64,000 bases of DNA from JADZAI01 sp964390465 (GTDB lineage Bacteria > Pseudomonadota > Alphaproteobacteria > Micropepsales > Micropepsaceae), in assembly GCA_964390465.1 (NCBI GenBank), contig CAYMIJ010000013.1, positions 8,916 through 72,915 on the forward strand, read 5' to 3'. The notes under the pieces are model-generated. The model was given only the letters and a program-made list of their open reading frames with translations. It did not search any database and was not told where the DNA came from. How positions within the stretch are numbered: position 1 is the first letter of the stretch; every line of letters begins with the position of its first letter. A program made the position numbers and the translations under genes. Positions 7,876-15,805 of this stretch are shown in pieces.

Positions 7876-8562
7876 CTAGCTGCGTGAGAACGCTGCCAGA
7901 TCGTTCACTTCGGCCTGCGCCTTTCGCAAGGATTTGCTGACAAACATGTCGGTGATGGAGGCGCCGTCTTTTGCGCGTCCTGTTGCCGCTGACCACAGCT
8001 GCATCGCGCCCATCACCAGAACAACGCAAAGGGCGCTGCCCGCAATCATGGCCAGCACAAGGCCGCCATTCTGAGCCGTCATGTCCACATGGAACATGAG
8101 CCCAAGCACGGCGACGGTGAAGGGCACCCACAGAACGGCCCATGACAGGCCTGCGACCAATCCGGCAGCAATATAGGTGCGACGCAGGGCCGCAAGCTTC
8201 ACCTGCGTTTCATAGACAGGACCGGCGACATCAAGTGCCGCGACCCGCACTTTGGTGACAGCAGCTGAGATGATGGTGAGGATGCCAAACACATGCAGCA
8301 CGATGCCGCTGATGAACACACCGCCTCCGCGCGCCATGTCACCGCGCCACGCCATCACGCCCAGAAAGGCCAGTGCAGCGCCGAAGATGATGGTCCAGGT
8401 CATGGAACGTGACAGCGGTGACAGCGTGCGATGGATGCGCCCGTGCGCCATCTGCTGGAAAAAGCTGGTCTGGATTTCTGTTTGACGCTCCATTTTTGCA
8501 TCAAGCTTATTGAAGGCGACTTTGAGGTCATCAAGTTCCACGGTGTTTCCCTTCACGGTCAT
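7876..8562 (-). CDS. Membrane protein coupled to an ECF sigma factor (possible anti-sigma factor)
   Basis: 228-residue protein I do not recognise. The first ~55 residues are hydrophilic and charged. Four hydrophobic segments follow (about residues 57-72, 82-100, 133-155 and 166-188), then a ~35-residue polar C-terminal tail. Its start overlaps the stop of the upstream sigma-factor gene by 4 bases, an arrangement typical of sigma/anti-sigma pairs. It lacks the zinc-binding HxxxCxxC anti-sigma signature. The proposed role, sequestering the sigma factor at the membrane via the N-terminal segment, is inference from position only. Confidence 0.75.
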   Translation of the reverse strand: MTVKGNTVELDDLKVAFNKLDAKMERQTEIQTSFFQQMAHGRIHRTLSPLSRSMTWTIIFGAALAFLGVMAWRGDMARGGGVFISGIVLHVFGILTIISAAVTKVRVAALDVAGPVYETQVKLAALRRTYIAAGLVAGLSWAVLWVPFTVAVLGLMFHVDMTAQNGGLVLAMIAGSALCVVLVMGAMQLWSAATGRAKDGASITDMFVSKSLRKAQAEVNDLAAFSRS

Positions 8563-9071
8563 GGAGAAAGTTGAGTACGCAGCCGCTGTTTGAGGCGGCT
8601 GATTTTGGTGCCCACATTGCTTTCGCTGATGCCCAGAATGTCGGCGATGTCACGATGGCTGCGGTCATCGACATACAGAACCAGCAGGGCGCGGTTCATG
8701 GGGTCAAGACCAGCGATCAGTTTTGGCAGCGCCTGCACGAGCTGCGTGTTTTCAGTGTCGTCTGTGCCGGCAATGTCGAGATGTTCGTCCTGCCACGGGC
8801 TCATGACGGCGTTTCGGCGGTAGCTTTCCCGCAGATGGGAAATCGCAACATTCAATGCAACGCGGTACATCCAGGTGGGGAATGGGCGCACGCGGTCATA
8901 ACGCGGCCATGATCGCCACAGATGTGCATATATGTCCTGTGCAAGATCGGCGCGGTCAGCAGAGTTGCTGCAATAGGTGCTGGCGATGCGTCGCACGATG
9001 CCGCCATGTTTGCGGATCAATGCGGTGAACAATGTGGCGTCGTCTTCCGATTTTGATTTCTGCTCGCTCAT
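8559..9071 (-). CDS. ECF-type RNA polymerase sigma factor
   Basis: 170-residue sigma-70 family protein of ECF architecture. Region 2 spans about residues 15-85 and includes DLAQDIYAHLWRSWPRYD and FPTWMYRVALNVAISHLR. A linker leads to region 4 (about residues 118-168), with the helix-turn-helix DRSHRDIADILGISESNVG and then KISRLKQRLR. It directs RNA polymerase to a small regulon, probably including its own promoter. It is first in a two-gene unit with the overlapping membrane protein gene. The responding signal cannot be seen. Confidence 0.93.
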   Translation of the reverse strand: MSEQKSKSEDDATLFTALIRKHGGIVRRIASTYCSNSADRADLAQDIYAHLWRSWPRYDRVRPFPTWMYRVALNVAISHLRESYRRNAVMSPWQDEHLDIAGTDDTENTQLVQALPKLIAGLDPMNRALLVLYVDDRSHRDIADILGISESNVGTKISRLKQRLRTQLSP

Positions 9072-9223
9072 TGCCGCCGACTGATGGCCCGGATGGGCTT
9101 GTTCTGAGATGTTATTCGCCTCCGGCGCTGGTTCATCACAGCTGGCCAGTCATTTTAGCCATCATTCTTTTCAAACCGTGTCTCGGCATCGGAGGGCGCA
9201 TCAGCGGCGCGTTAATAGACAGG

Positions 9224-9271
9224 ACTGGCCTCAGGCCAGTGCAAAGCAGGCATTCTCGCCTTGATGGCGAG
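9224..9271. repeat. Two adjacent inverted repeats downstream of the ltrA-like gene
   Basis: ACTGGCC-TCA-GGCCAGT (9224-9240) and CTCGCC-TTGAT-GGCGAG (9255-9271) are perfect inverted repeats. They lie between the stop of the LtrA-like gene and the start of the sigma-factor gene, both on the minus strand. They could end the LtrA transcript, but no T-run follows on either strand. Confidence 0.4.
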
Positions 9272-9279
9272 CGTGGCGG

Positions 9280-10443
9280 CTACAACCCGGTGTGAGCCCG
9301 GGCTGAAACGCTGCGCCGCAGGGCCGCTGTGATGACCATGGCGAGCGCGATGAAAATCAGCGCGTCACTGGTGGCCAGCAGCGGGCAGAGCAGAACAGTG
9401 GCGGCACCCAGCGGCAGCACTGCCAGCTTCCAGCCGTTCAGGCTGAAGCGATCACGCACCAGCCACAGCATTGCGAGGTAGATGGCAACCGGCACGGCGA
9501 TCGACCATGCGGCGGATGCATAGCTCACATGTGCTTCGCCCGATGCGACATCATGAAACACCGCAAAGCCTGCGCCTGTGGCGGCACCTGCCGCGAAGAT
9601 GGCGAAATGGCCATACCCCCACAGCAAAGCGCGCGGCAAAGCATCGTTTTCCAGATGCTCGTCATTGGTGAAATAAACACCCCACAGCGAGAAGGTGATG
9701 AGCGCGCAGGCCCCTGCCATGAGAAAGTCATGTGGGCTGGCTGGTGCGCCGCTTCCATCCGTCGTCAGCATGGCGCTGATCGAGAGGAAACATTCGCCCA
9801 GCACGATGATGTTGAGTAGCCCGTAGCGCTCCATGATATGATGACGGTGCCAGTTCGTCGCGCCGTGGCCGAGCTCAGCAATCACCGGCACCAGCAATTC
9901 GCCCAGCACCGCCAGTGCAAACAGTGGCGCATAAAGCGGCGAGGCAGGCGGTACATGGAGGGCGAGTGTCACCCACACCACCTGCATGACTAGAATGCCG
10001 AAGCCATAGGTCAGGGCTGAGCGGCGGTGGGTGGCGTCACCTGCGGCGGCGGCAAACCATAAGGCGGCCATCGCGACGCGCATGATGACGAAGCCCAGCA
10101 CGCACAGATAGATCGGGTCGCCTGAAAACACTGCCGGTATGCCAGCTGCAATGGCCAGCGCGCCAAACATCGCGGCCATGGTGAGCACACGAAAGGCAGG
10201 CGAGGCATTATCATAGGCCGAGGCGAACCACGTATAATTCATCCAGCTCCACCACACCGCGAAGAAGCCGGCGAGAAAGCCGGGCAGGGCTTCAAGCGTG
10301 TGGCCTTCGGCAATGCCGTGATGCAGTCCACGCGCCGCCACCGCGATGGCGATGACCGAGGCGAGGTCGAACATCAGCTCCAGCGTGGTGGAAACCCGGT
10401 TTTGTTCATGCCGGTCACGCGGCGCGAGTTTGAGGGCGAACAT
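9280..10443 (-). CDS. Low temperature requirement A (LtrA) family membrane protein
   Basis: 387-residue polytopic membrane protein. The N-terminal region shows the LtrA hallmark LELMFDLASVIAIA, then WSWMNYTWFASAYDN and a long series of hydrophobic helices. HHIMERYGLLNIIVLGE and GYGHFAIF are further family-typical segments. LtrA was named from a Listeria gene needed for growth in the cold; its biochemical function is unknown. I prefer the ATG at 10443 (MFALKLAPRDRHEQNR). The frame extends upstream to a TTG at 10515 that lacks a ribosome binding site. The gene points away from mraZ and shares the intergenic region with it. Confidence 0.85.
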   Translation of the reverse strand: MFALKLAPRDRHEQNRVSTTLELMFDLASVIAIAVAARGLHHGIAEGHTLEALPGFLAGFFAVWWSWMNYTWFASAYDNASPAFRVLTMAAMFGALAIAAGIPAVFSGDPIYLCVLGFVIMRVAMAALWFAAAAGDATHRRSALTYGFGILVMQVVWVTLALHVPPASPLYAPLFALAVLGELLVPVIAELGHGATNWHRHHIMERYGLLNIIVLGECFLSISAMLTTDGSGAPASPHDFLMAGACALITFSLWGVYFTNDEHLENDALPRALLWGYGHFAIFAAGAATGAGFAVFHDVASGEAHVSYASAAWSIAVPVAIYLAMLWLVRDRFSLNGWKLAVLPLGAATVLLCPLLATSDALIFIALAMVITAALRRSVSARAHTGL

Positions 10444-10545
10444 CAGCCATCCGTCACTGTCTGGTTGCGATGTGCCTGAGATTGCCGGTTTGGTAAACCA
10501 TGAGCTGCTATCCAAAGCAGGGGCCAGTTTGCGGCTGGAGGAGGG

Positions 10546-10554
10546 TTATTCACA
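10546..10554 (+). promoter_or_regulatory. DnaA box match
   Basis: TTATTCACA matches the DnaA-box consensus TTATNCACA exactly. A second copy with one mismatch, TCATTCACA, lies at 10611-10619 in the same orientation. Their position upstream of mraZ suggests DnaA-linked control of the division cluster; no binding data are implied. Confidence 0.45.
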
Positions 10555-10588
10555 TTCTATCAACAGTTTGTTCCGGGACTGTTCACGG

Positions 10589-10607
10589 ATTTACTGGATA
10601 TTTACTG
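10589..10607 (+). repeat. Tandem ATTTACTG direct repeat, 11-bp period
   Basis: ATTTACTG occurs at 10589-10596 and again at 10600-10607, exactly one helical turn apart. This spacing suits a dimeric regulator binding one face of the DNA. The regulator is unknown. Confidence 0.4.
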
Positions 10608-10678
10608 TATTCATTCACAGATGTGCCCACAGTAAGGCAAAAAATCCAATTTAATCAAAGCGCTATACCAAAACTCCA

Positions 10679-10708
10679 TTGACGACCCAGTATGTCCCAT
10701 GTTATCCC
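10679..10708 (+). promoter_or_regulatory. Putative dcw-cluster promoter upstream of mraZ
   Basis: TTGACG at 10679-10684 is a good alphaproteobacterial -35 element. At a spacing of 17-18 bases there is only a weak -10 (TTATCC or TATCCC, 10702-10708). The core promoter would be covered by the MraZ-type repeats, which suits autorepression. Confidence 0.4.
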
Positions 10709-10719
10709 ATGATATCCCA
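10685..10719 (-). promoter_or_regulatory. MraZ operator: four TGGGN repeats spaced by 5 bases
   Basis: Read on the minus strand, TGGGA occurs three times (10719-10715, 10709-10705, 10699-10695) and TGGGT once (10689-10685). Each is separated by exactly 5 bases, giving a 10-bp period. E. coli MraZ is known to bind TGGGN direct repeats spaced by 5 nucleotides in its own promoter region. The site is about 77 bases before the mraZ start, so autoregulation of the dcw cluster is strongly suggested. Confidence 0.8.
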
Positions 10720-10795
10720 AGCATCGCCATGAGCCGTCCGGCGCGTGGCCTGTCCGGGAGCCGCCAGCGGCGGGACGCTGGAAGTGATGGGGTCC

Positions 10796-11287
10796 ATGTC
10801 GAAGTTCTTTTCGAATTTCGAAAAACAGGTCGATGCCAAGGGCCGGGTCTCGGTTCCGGCGCCGTTTCGCGGCGCTTTGGCCGCGCAGGATGCTGACCGC
10901 ATCTATTGCTTCCCAAGTTTCGTTGACACCGCCGTCGAGTGCTATCCGCCCGCCGCCTATTTCGCGCTGCTCGAACGCATTGAAGGGATCATCGAAAGCC
11001 CTGAAGCGCGCGAGCAGCTTGAGCTGGCGGTCATCACGCGCGGTGTTGAGCTGACCTTCGACAGCGAAGGGCGTGTGAGTTTTCCCGAACGCATTCTGAA
11101 AGCGGCAGGCATCGACAAGGTGATGACGTTTGCGGGGCGCGGCGACCGTTTCCAGATCTGGGCGCCGGATTCATTCGCGGCGATCGAGGCGGCGGCCATG
11201 CAGAAGGCGGCGCAGTTCCGACACCTGTTGCTGACCGGCAAAGGCCCTGTCGTTCCACCTGCCCGTGTGCGCGAGGATGCGCCATGA
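10796..11287 (+). CDS. mraZ: Transcriptional regulator MraZ
   Basis: 163-residue AbrB-fold DNA-binding protein and the first gene of the dcw cluster. The sequence contains two MraZ repeats, each with a DxxGR motif: FEKQVDAKGRVSVPAPFR at the N-terminus and FDSEGRVSFPERIL in the middle. I chose the ATG at 10796 (MSKFFSNFEK) because family members begin a few residues before the first strand. The ATG at 10787 and a GTG at 10745 are in-frame alternatives. It represses its own promoter in E. coli; matching repeats are present upstream here. It overlaps rsmH by 4 bases. Confidence 0.95.
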   Translation: MSKFFSNFEKQVDAKGRVSVPAPFRGALAAQDADRIYCFPSFVDTAVECYPPAAYFALLERIEGIIESPEAREQLELAVITRGVELTFDSEGRVSFPERILKAAGIDKVMTFAGRGDRFQIWAPDSFAAIEAAAMQKAAQFRHLLLTGKGPVVPPARVREDAP

Positions 11288-12270
11288 GCGAGCGGCACAT
11301 TCCCGTTCTGCTGGATGAAGTGATCGCAGCCCTGAATCCGCAATCGGGTGAGCGCATCATCGACGGCACATTCGGCGCGGGCGGCTATGCGCAGGCCGTG
11401 CTGGCAACGCCCGGCGCGCTGGTGCTGGGGATTGATCGCGACCCTTCCGCCATCGCAGCAGGCAAGGCGGCGGGCCATGACCGGCTGCACCTCGCTTTTG
11501 GTACATATGATGACATGGAGGCGCTCGCTTCGGCGCATGACTTCGCGCCGGTGCATGGCGTGATGCTGGATATCGGCGTGTCGTCCATGCAGATCGACGA
11601 TGCAGCGCGCGGCTTTTCATTTCAGAAAGACGGCCCGCTCGATATGCGCATGTCAGCCGAGGGGCCAAGCGCCGCTGATGTCGTGAATACGGCGAGCGAA
11701 GCATTGCTGGCCGATATTCTGTTCCACTATGGCGAGGAGCGCAAAGCGCGCCCCATCGCCCGCGCCATCCTGCGCGATCGGCGCAGCGTGCCGTTTGAGC
11801 GCACAACGCAGCTTGTGGCGACCATCGAGTCCGTTCTGGGCAAGGGCATTCCGGGCCGCATCCATCCGGCGACCCGCAGCTTTCAGGCCTTGCGCATTTT
11901 CGTGAATGACGAGCTGGGCCAGCTGTCGCGCGGGCTTGCGGCGGCCGAACGTCTGCTGGCACCTGATGGACGGCTGGCGGTGGTGACGTTCCATTCGCTG
12001 GAAGACCGCATCGTCAAACGCTTCATGCAGGAACGCTGCGGACGTCAGGCCGGGCCATCGCGCCATTTGCCGCAGACTGCGCAGACGCCGCCCAGCTTTT
12101 CGCCGATCACCAAAGGCGCGGTTGAACCATCAGACGCTGAGACCGCGCGCAATCCGCGCGCCCGTTCCGCCAAACTGCGCGCCGCTCGCCGCACATCAGC
12201 ACCCGCCTGGGCGGACGCAAGTGCAAACTCATTTCTCGCACCGATTACAACAGGGGAGTGGAAGCGATGA
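11284..12270 (+). CDS. rsmH: 16S rRNA (cytosine(1402)-N(4))-methyltransferase RsmH
   Basis: 328-residue SAM-dependent methyltransferase (MraW) that methylates N4 of C1402 in 16S rRNA. Characteristic segments are HIPVLLDEVIAAL at the N-terminus, DGTFGAGGYAQAVL for SAM binding, DIGVSSMQIDDAARGFSF, and RSFQALRIFVNDELGQL toward the C-terminus, followed by TFHSLEDRIVKRF. Length and motifs are complete. It overlaps both mraZ and ftsL by 4 bases, as expected in a dcw cluster. Confidence 0.97.
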   Translation: MSERHIPVLLDEVIAALNPQSGERIIDGTFGAGGYAQAVLATPGALVLGIDRDPSAIAAGKAAGHDRLHLAFGTYDDMEALASAHDFAPVHGVMLDIGVSSMQIDDAARGFSFQKDGPLDMRMSAEGPSAADVVNTASEALLADILFHYGEERKARPIARAILRDRRSVPFERTTQLVATIESVLGKGIPGRIHPATRSFQALRIFVNDELGQLSRGLAAAERLLAPDGRLAVVTFHSLEDRIVKRFMQERCGRQAGPSRHLPQTAQTPPSFSPITKGAVEPSDAETARNPRARSAKLRAARRTSAPAWADASANSFLAPITTGEWKR

Positions 12271-12665
12271 TCCGCGCACTCAATCTTGCCTTTCTGGGAC
12301 TTACCATCGTCATTTGCTTCGGCCTTTACCGTGTGACGCAGACAGCGCAGGAACGCGAAGCCGATTTGCGCAATGTCGAACGGAGCATCGCGGAAGGCGA
12401 GCGAGCCATCGGTGTGCTGAAAGCCGAATGGACCCATCTGAGCCAGCCCGCCAAGATGCAGGCGATGGCCACCCGCTATCTTGGGCTTGAGCCGATGAAG
12501 CCCCAGCAGATCGCTTATGTGAACGACATTCCGATGCGTGCTGAAGGCGAGGCGACACTTGCCGATGTGGCCGCCTTGCCGTTCGCGCCCGGAGCCGGTG
12601 AACAGCCTGTGATGGACGAAACGGCGCCATTGCCGCGGGTCAAGCCAGCCAGCCTCGCGCGTTGA
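12267..12665 (+). CDS. ftsL: Cell division protein FtsL
   Basis: 132-residue bitopic membrane protein. A single helix near the N-terminus (ALNLAFLGLTIVICFGLYRV) is followed by a coiled-coil-like stretch (about residues 27-60) and a Pro/Ala-rich tail. FtsL joins FtsB and FtsQ to activate the FtsW-FtsI septal synthase. Sequence conservation in this family is low; the call rests on the small size, topology and position between rsmH and ftsI. The ATG overlaps the rsmH stop, and GGGGAGTGGAAG provides the ribosome binding site. Confidence 0.85.
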   Translation: MIRALNLAFLGLTIVICFGLYRVTQTAQEREADLRNVERSIAEGERAIGVLKAEWTHLSQPAKMQAMATRYLGLEPMKPQQIAYVNDIPMRAEGEATLADVAALPFAPGAGEQPVMDETAPLPRVKPASLAR

Positions 12666-12667
12666 AG

Positions 12668-14359
12668 ATGTCGCAATCCATGCCGCATAATCACGCACGC
12701 CGTCACACGCCGACAGTGCCGCCTGCAACCCGCAAGCGCATCGGTGTTGCCGCCATCGCATTCATTCTGGTGTTTGGTGTCGTTTCTGCCCGCATGGCAC
12801 AGATCGCCATGTCAGGTGGGCCAGATGTCATGGCGCTGGCCAATGGCGGTCATACCCTGTCGAAGGACAGGCCCGATATCCTCGACCGCAATGGCCTGAT
12901 CATGGCGACTGATCTTGAAGTCGCCTCGGTCTATGCCGACGCGCGCAAGGTGTGGGATGTGGAGGAAACCGCGCAGGCGCTTAACAGCGTCTTCCCCGAA
13001 CTGAACGTCGCTGAACTGAAGACCAAGCTGGAAACCAAGGCCGCCTTTGTGTGGATCAAGCGCGACATCACCCCGCGCCAGCATGCCGCGGTCCGTGACC
13101 TTGGCTTACCCGGTATCGAGTTCGAAAAAGAGTTGAAGCGCGTTTATCCCAACGGACGCGACGCGGCGCATGTTCTTGGCTTTGTGAACATGGACAATCG
13201 CGGTGGCGCGGGCATCGAACAGGCGCTCGACACCACGCTGGCCAACCGTACCAATGGCGCAGAACCGGTGAAGCTGTCGATTGACCTGCGGGTTCAGCAC
13301 GTCGTTGAGGACGAGCTGTCAAAAGCGATTGAGGAGTTCAGCGCGATCGGCGGCACAGGCCTGGTGATGGACGTCGCCACCGGCGAAGTGCTGGCGATGG
13401 TGTCGCTGCCAGACTATGACCCGAACCATATCAGCGACGAGCCGGAACAGAACAGGTTCAATCGGGCGACGCTGGGCGTTTATGAGATGGGCTCGACGTT
13501 CAAGGCCTTCAACACGGCCATGGCGCTGGATGGCGGTGTCTCGGTCAATGATCGTTTTGATGCGCGTGCGCCCATCAAGATCGGGCGCTTCACCATCAAG
13601 GACTATCACCCGATGGGTCGCGCCTTAAGCGTGGAGGAGATTTTTGAACACTCCTCGAATATCGGTTCGGCCAATATGGCGCGCAAGTTCGGCGCGGAAT
13701 ATCAGAAGGCCTTTCTGAAGTCGCTCGGCCAGCTTGATCCGATGCCGCTGGAACTGCCTGAGCGCGGCGCCCCACTGTGGCCGAGCAACTGGAGCGAAGT
13801 CTCCATGCTGACGATCTCGTTCGGCCACGGCATCGCCGTCAGCCCGATGCATGTCATCACCGGCGTGTCGGCGCTGGCCAATGGCGGCACATTCGTTGAG
13901 CCAACCATGCTGATGCGTGACCCGAATGCGCCGCTTCCTGCGCACCGCATTGTCAGCGAGCGGACAAGCGAGAAAATGAACCAGCTGTTCCGCATGGTTG
14001 TGGAGCGCGGCACGGCGCGCAAAGCGGATGTGCCGGGCTATCAGGTTGGCGGCAAAACAGGCACAGCAGAAAAGGCCAAAGGGCGCGGCTATGCTGAAAA
14101 GGCGCTGCTGTCATCGTTCATCGGCGTGTTTCCAACCAAAGAGCCGCGCTATGCCGTGCTCATCATCATCGACGAGCCCAAGGGCACAAAGGAAACATCT
14201 GGCTTTGCGACCGGCGGCTGGACCGCCGCGCCCGTGACCAGCCGCGTGGTGGCACGCATTGCGCCCATGCTTGGTGTGCCGCCTCAATTTGTGCCCGGTG
14301 CGCATCCTATGGTGGCCAGCGCCGAGGATGAGGCCAAAGCGTTGTCGCAGGATCATTGA
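12668..14359 (+). CDS. ftsI: Septal peptidoglycan transpeptidase FtsI (PBP3)
   Basis: 563-residue class B penicillin-binding protein. It has one N-terminal membrane helix (about residues 25-45), a pedestal domain, and a transpeptidase domain with all three active-site motifs: STFK (Ser276), SSN (about 329) and KTGT (about 463). It cross-links septal peptidoglycan together with FtsW. The ATG at 12668 begins 2 bases after the ftsL stop; a TTG at 12662 would add two residues and overlap ftsL. It is slightly shorter than E. coli FtsI. It stands directly before murE in the dcw run. Confidence 0.96.
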   Translation: MSQSMPHNHARRHTPTVPPATRKRIGVAAIAFILVFGVVSARMAQIAMSGGPDVMALANGGHTLSKDRPDILDRNGLIMATDLEVASVYADARKVWDVEETAQALNSVFPELNVAELKTKLETKAAFVWIKRDITPRQHAAVRDLGLPGIEFEKELKRVYPNGRDAAHVLGFVNMDNRGGAGIEQALDTTLANRTNGAEPVKLSIDLRVQHVVEDELSKAIEEFSAIGGTGLVMDVATGEVLAMVSLPDYDPNHISDEPEQNRFNRATLGVYEMGSTFKAFNTAMALDGGVSVNDRFDARAPIKIGRFTIKDYHPMGRALSVEEIFEHSSNIGSANMARKFGAEYQKAFLKSLGQLDPMPLELPERGAPLWPSNWSEVSMLTISFGHGIAVSPMHVITGVSALANGGTFVEPTMLMRDPNAPLPAHRIVSERTSEKMNQLFRMVVERGTARKADVPGYQVGGKTGTAEKAKGRGYAEKALLSSFIGVFPTKEPRYAVLIIIDEPKGTKETSGFATGGWTAAPVTSRVVARIAPMLGVPPQFVPGAHPMVASAEDEAKALSQDH

Positions 14360-14362
14360 CCC

Positions 14363-15805
14363 ATGAAGCTTTCGGCGCTGATGGATGGATGGAAGGGGGC
14401 GGATGATCCTGAGATCACCGGCCTGACATCCGACAGCCGCGCCGTGAAACCGGGCTTTGTGTTCGCGGCTCTGCCGGGAGTGAAGGCAGATGGACGCAGC
14501 TTCATCGCCAAGGCCGTCGAACAGGGTGCGGTGGCGATCATCGCGCCGGAAGGGACACAGGCCAGCCTTCCGGTTTTTCAGACCGCCAATCCGCGCCTGG
14601 ACTTCGCGCGCGCCGTGTCACGCTTCTATGGTCGTCAGCCGGAAACCGTTGCAGCCATTACCGGCACAAACGGCAAGACCTCGATCGCCGCCTTCACGCG
14701 CCAGATCTTCGCCGCTTGCGGTCACAGCGCGGCGAGCATGGGCACGGTCGGCATCGTCTCGCCTTCCGGCGAGCGGGTACTGAGCCACACCACGCCTGAT
14801 CCGGTGATCGTGCATCAGGAACTCGCGCGGCTGGCCGACGAAGGCGTCACGCATCTGGCATTGGAGGCATCCAGCCACGGTCTCGATCAGTACCGGCTGG
14901 ATGGCGTGCGCATCCAAGCGGCGGCCTTCACCAATCTCACCCGCGACCATCTCGATTATCACGAGACGCTGGAAGCGTACCGCGATGCGAAGCTGCGGCT
15001 GTTCAAGGGCGTTGTCGTGAATGGCGGTGTGGCAGTCATCGACGCTGATGGCGATGGCGCGGAAGCATTCATCCAAGCGGCGCAGACACGTGGTCTGAAA
15101 ACAATCACCACGGGGCAGGCTGGTGCCGACATCAGGCTGACAGCACGTGAAGCGCATCTCGACAGTCAGTTTCTGAGCATCCTGCATCAGGGCATAACGC
15201 ATGGCGTGCGCCTGCCATTGGCGGGGGCTTTTCAGGCATCGAATGCGCTGGTGGCGGCGGGCATCGCCATCGGCCTTGGGGACAATCCGTTTCAGGTTTT
15301 TGCTGCACTGGAAAATCTGCGCGGTGCCAAGGGGCGTCTCGACCATGTGGCGACCGCGCGCTGCGGGGCGCCGATTTTTGTAGACTACGCCCACACGCCC
15401 GATGCGCTTGAGACAGTTCTGAAAACGCTGCGCCCGCATGTGCAGGGGCGTCTGCATGTTGTGTTCGGCTGCGGTGGTGATCGCGATCCCGGCAAGCGTC
15501 CACTGATGGCGGCGGCAGCAGCGCGGTGCGCGGATGTCGCCATCGTCACTGATGATAATCCACGCAGCGAAGACCCGGCGGCCATTCGCGCTGCGGCGCT
15601 GAAGGGCGCACCTGGCGCACTGGAAATCGGCGATCGCGCTGAGGCCATCAATGCCGCCATAGCGGGCCTGAAGGAAGGCGACATTCTGGTGATCGCGGGC
15701 AAGGGCCATGAGAGCGGCCAGACGATCAAAGGTGTCGTGCATCCTTTCGACGACACCGAGGAAGCGCAGCGTGCGGCCACAGCGATGGGCGGACGCGCAT
15801 TATGA
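14363..15805 (+). CDS. murE: UDP-N-acetylmuramoyl-L-alanyl-D-glutamate--2,6-diaminopimelate ligase
   Basis: 480-residue Mur ligase adding the third stem-peptide residue to the peptidoglycan precursor. The ATP-binding loop is AITGTNGKTS, and the substrate-selective motif DNPR (in TDDNPRSEDP) indicates meso-diaminopimelate rather than lysine. VDYAHTPDALETVL and the C-terminal VIAGKGHESGQ are typical MurE segments. It starts 3 bases after ftsI and overlaps murF by 4 bases. Confidence 0.97.
   Translation: MKLSALMDGWKGADDPEITGLTSDSRAVKPGFVFAALPGVKADGRSFIAKAVEQGAVAIIAPEGTQASLPVFQTANPRLDFARAVSRFYGRQPETVAAITGTNGKTSIAAFTRQIFAACGHSAASMGTVGIVSPSGERVLSHTTPDPVIVHQELARLADEGVTHLALEASSHGLDQYRLDGVRIQAAAFTNLTRDHLDYHETLEAYRDAKLRLFKGVVVNGGVAVIDADGDGAEAFIQAAQTRGLKTITTGQAGADIRLTAREAHLDSQFLSILHQGITHGVRLPLAGAFQASNALVAAGIAIGLGDNPFQVFAALENLRGAKGRLDHVATARCGAPIFVDYAHTPDALETVLKTLRPHVQGRLHVVFGCGGDRDPGKRPLMAAAAARCADVAIVTDDNPRSEDPAAIRAAALKGAPGALEIGDRAEAINAAIAGLKEGDILVIAGKGHESGQTIKGVVHPFDDTEEAQRAATAMGGRAL

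Larger units (their letters stand above)
10444..10795. other. Divergent regulatory region between ltrA-like gene and mraZ
   Basis: About 350 bases, noticeably AT-richer than the flanking genes in its centre (about 10545-10680). No coding gene is convincing here. It contains a DnaA-box match, a tandem ATTTACTG repeat and a TTGACG -35-like element overlapping four phased MraZ-type repeats (each listed separately). It should hold both the dcw-cluster promoter and the promoter of the divergent ltrA-like gene. Confidence 0.7.

Noticed and set aside
10496..10682. Short plus-strand frames in the ltrA-mraZ gap
   Set aside because: The region is AT-rich regulatory DNA; these frames lack ribosome binding sites and recognisable sequence.
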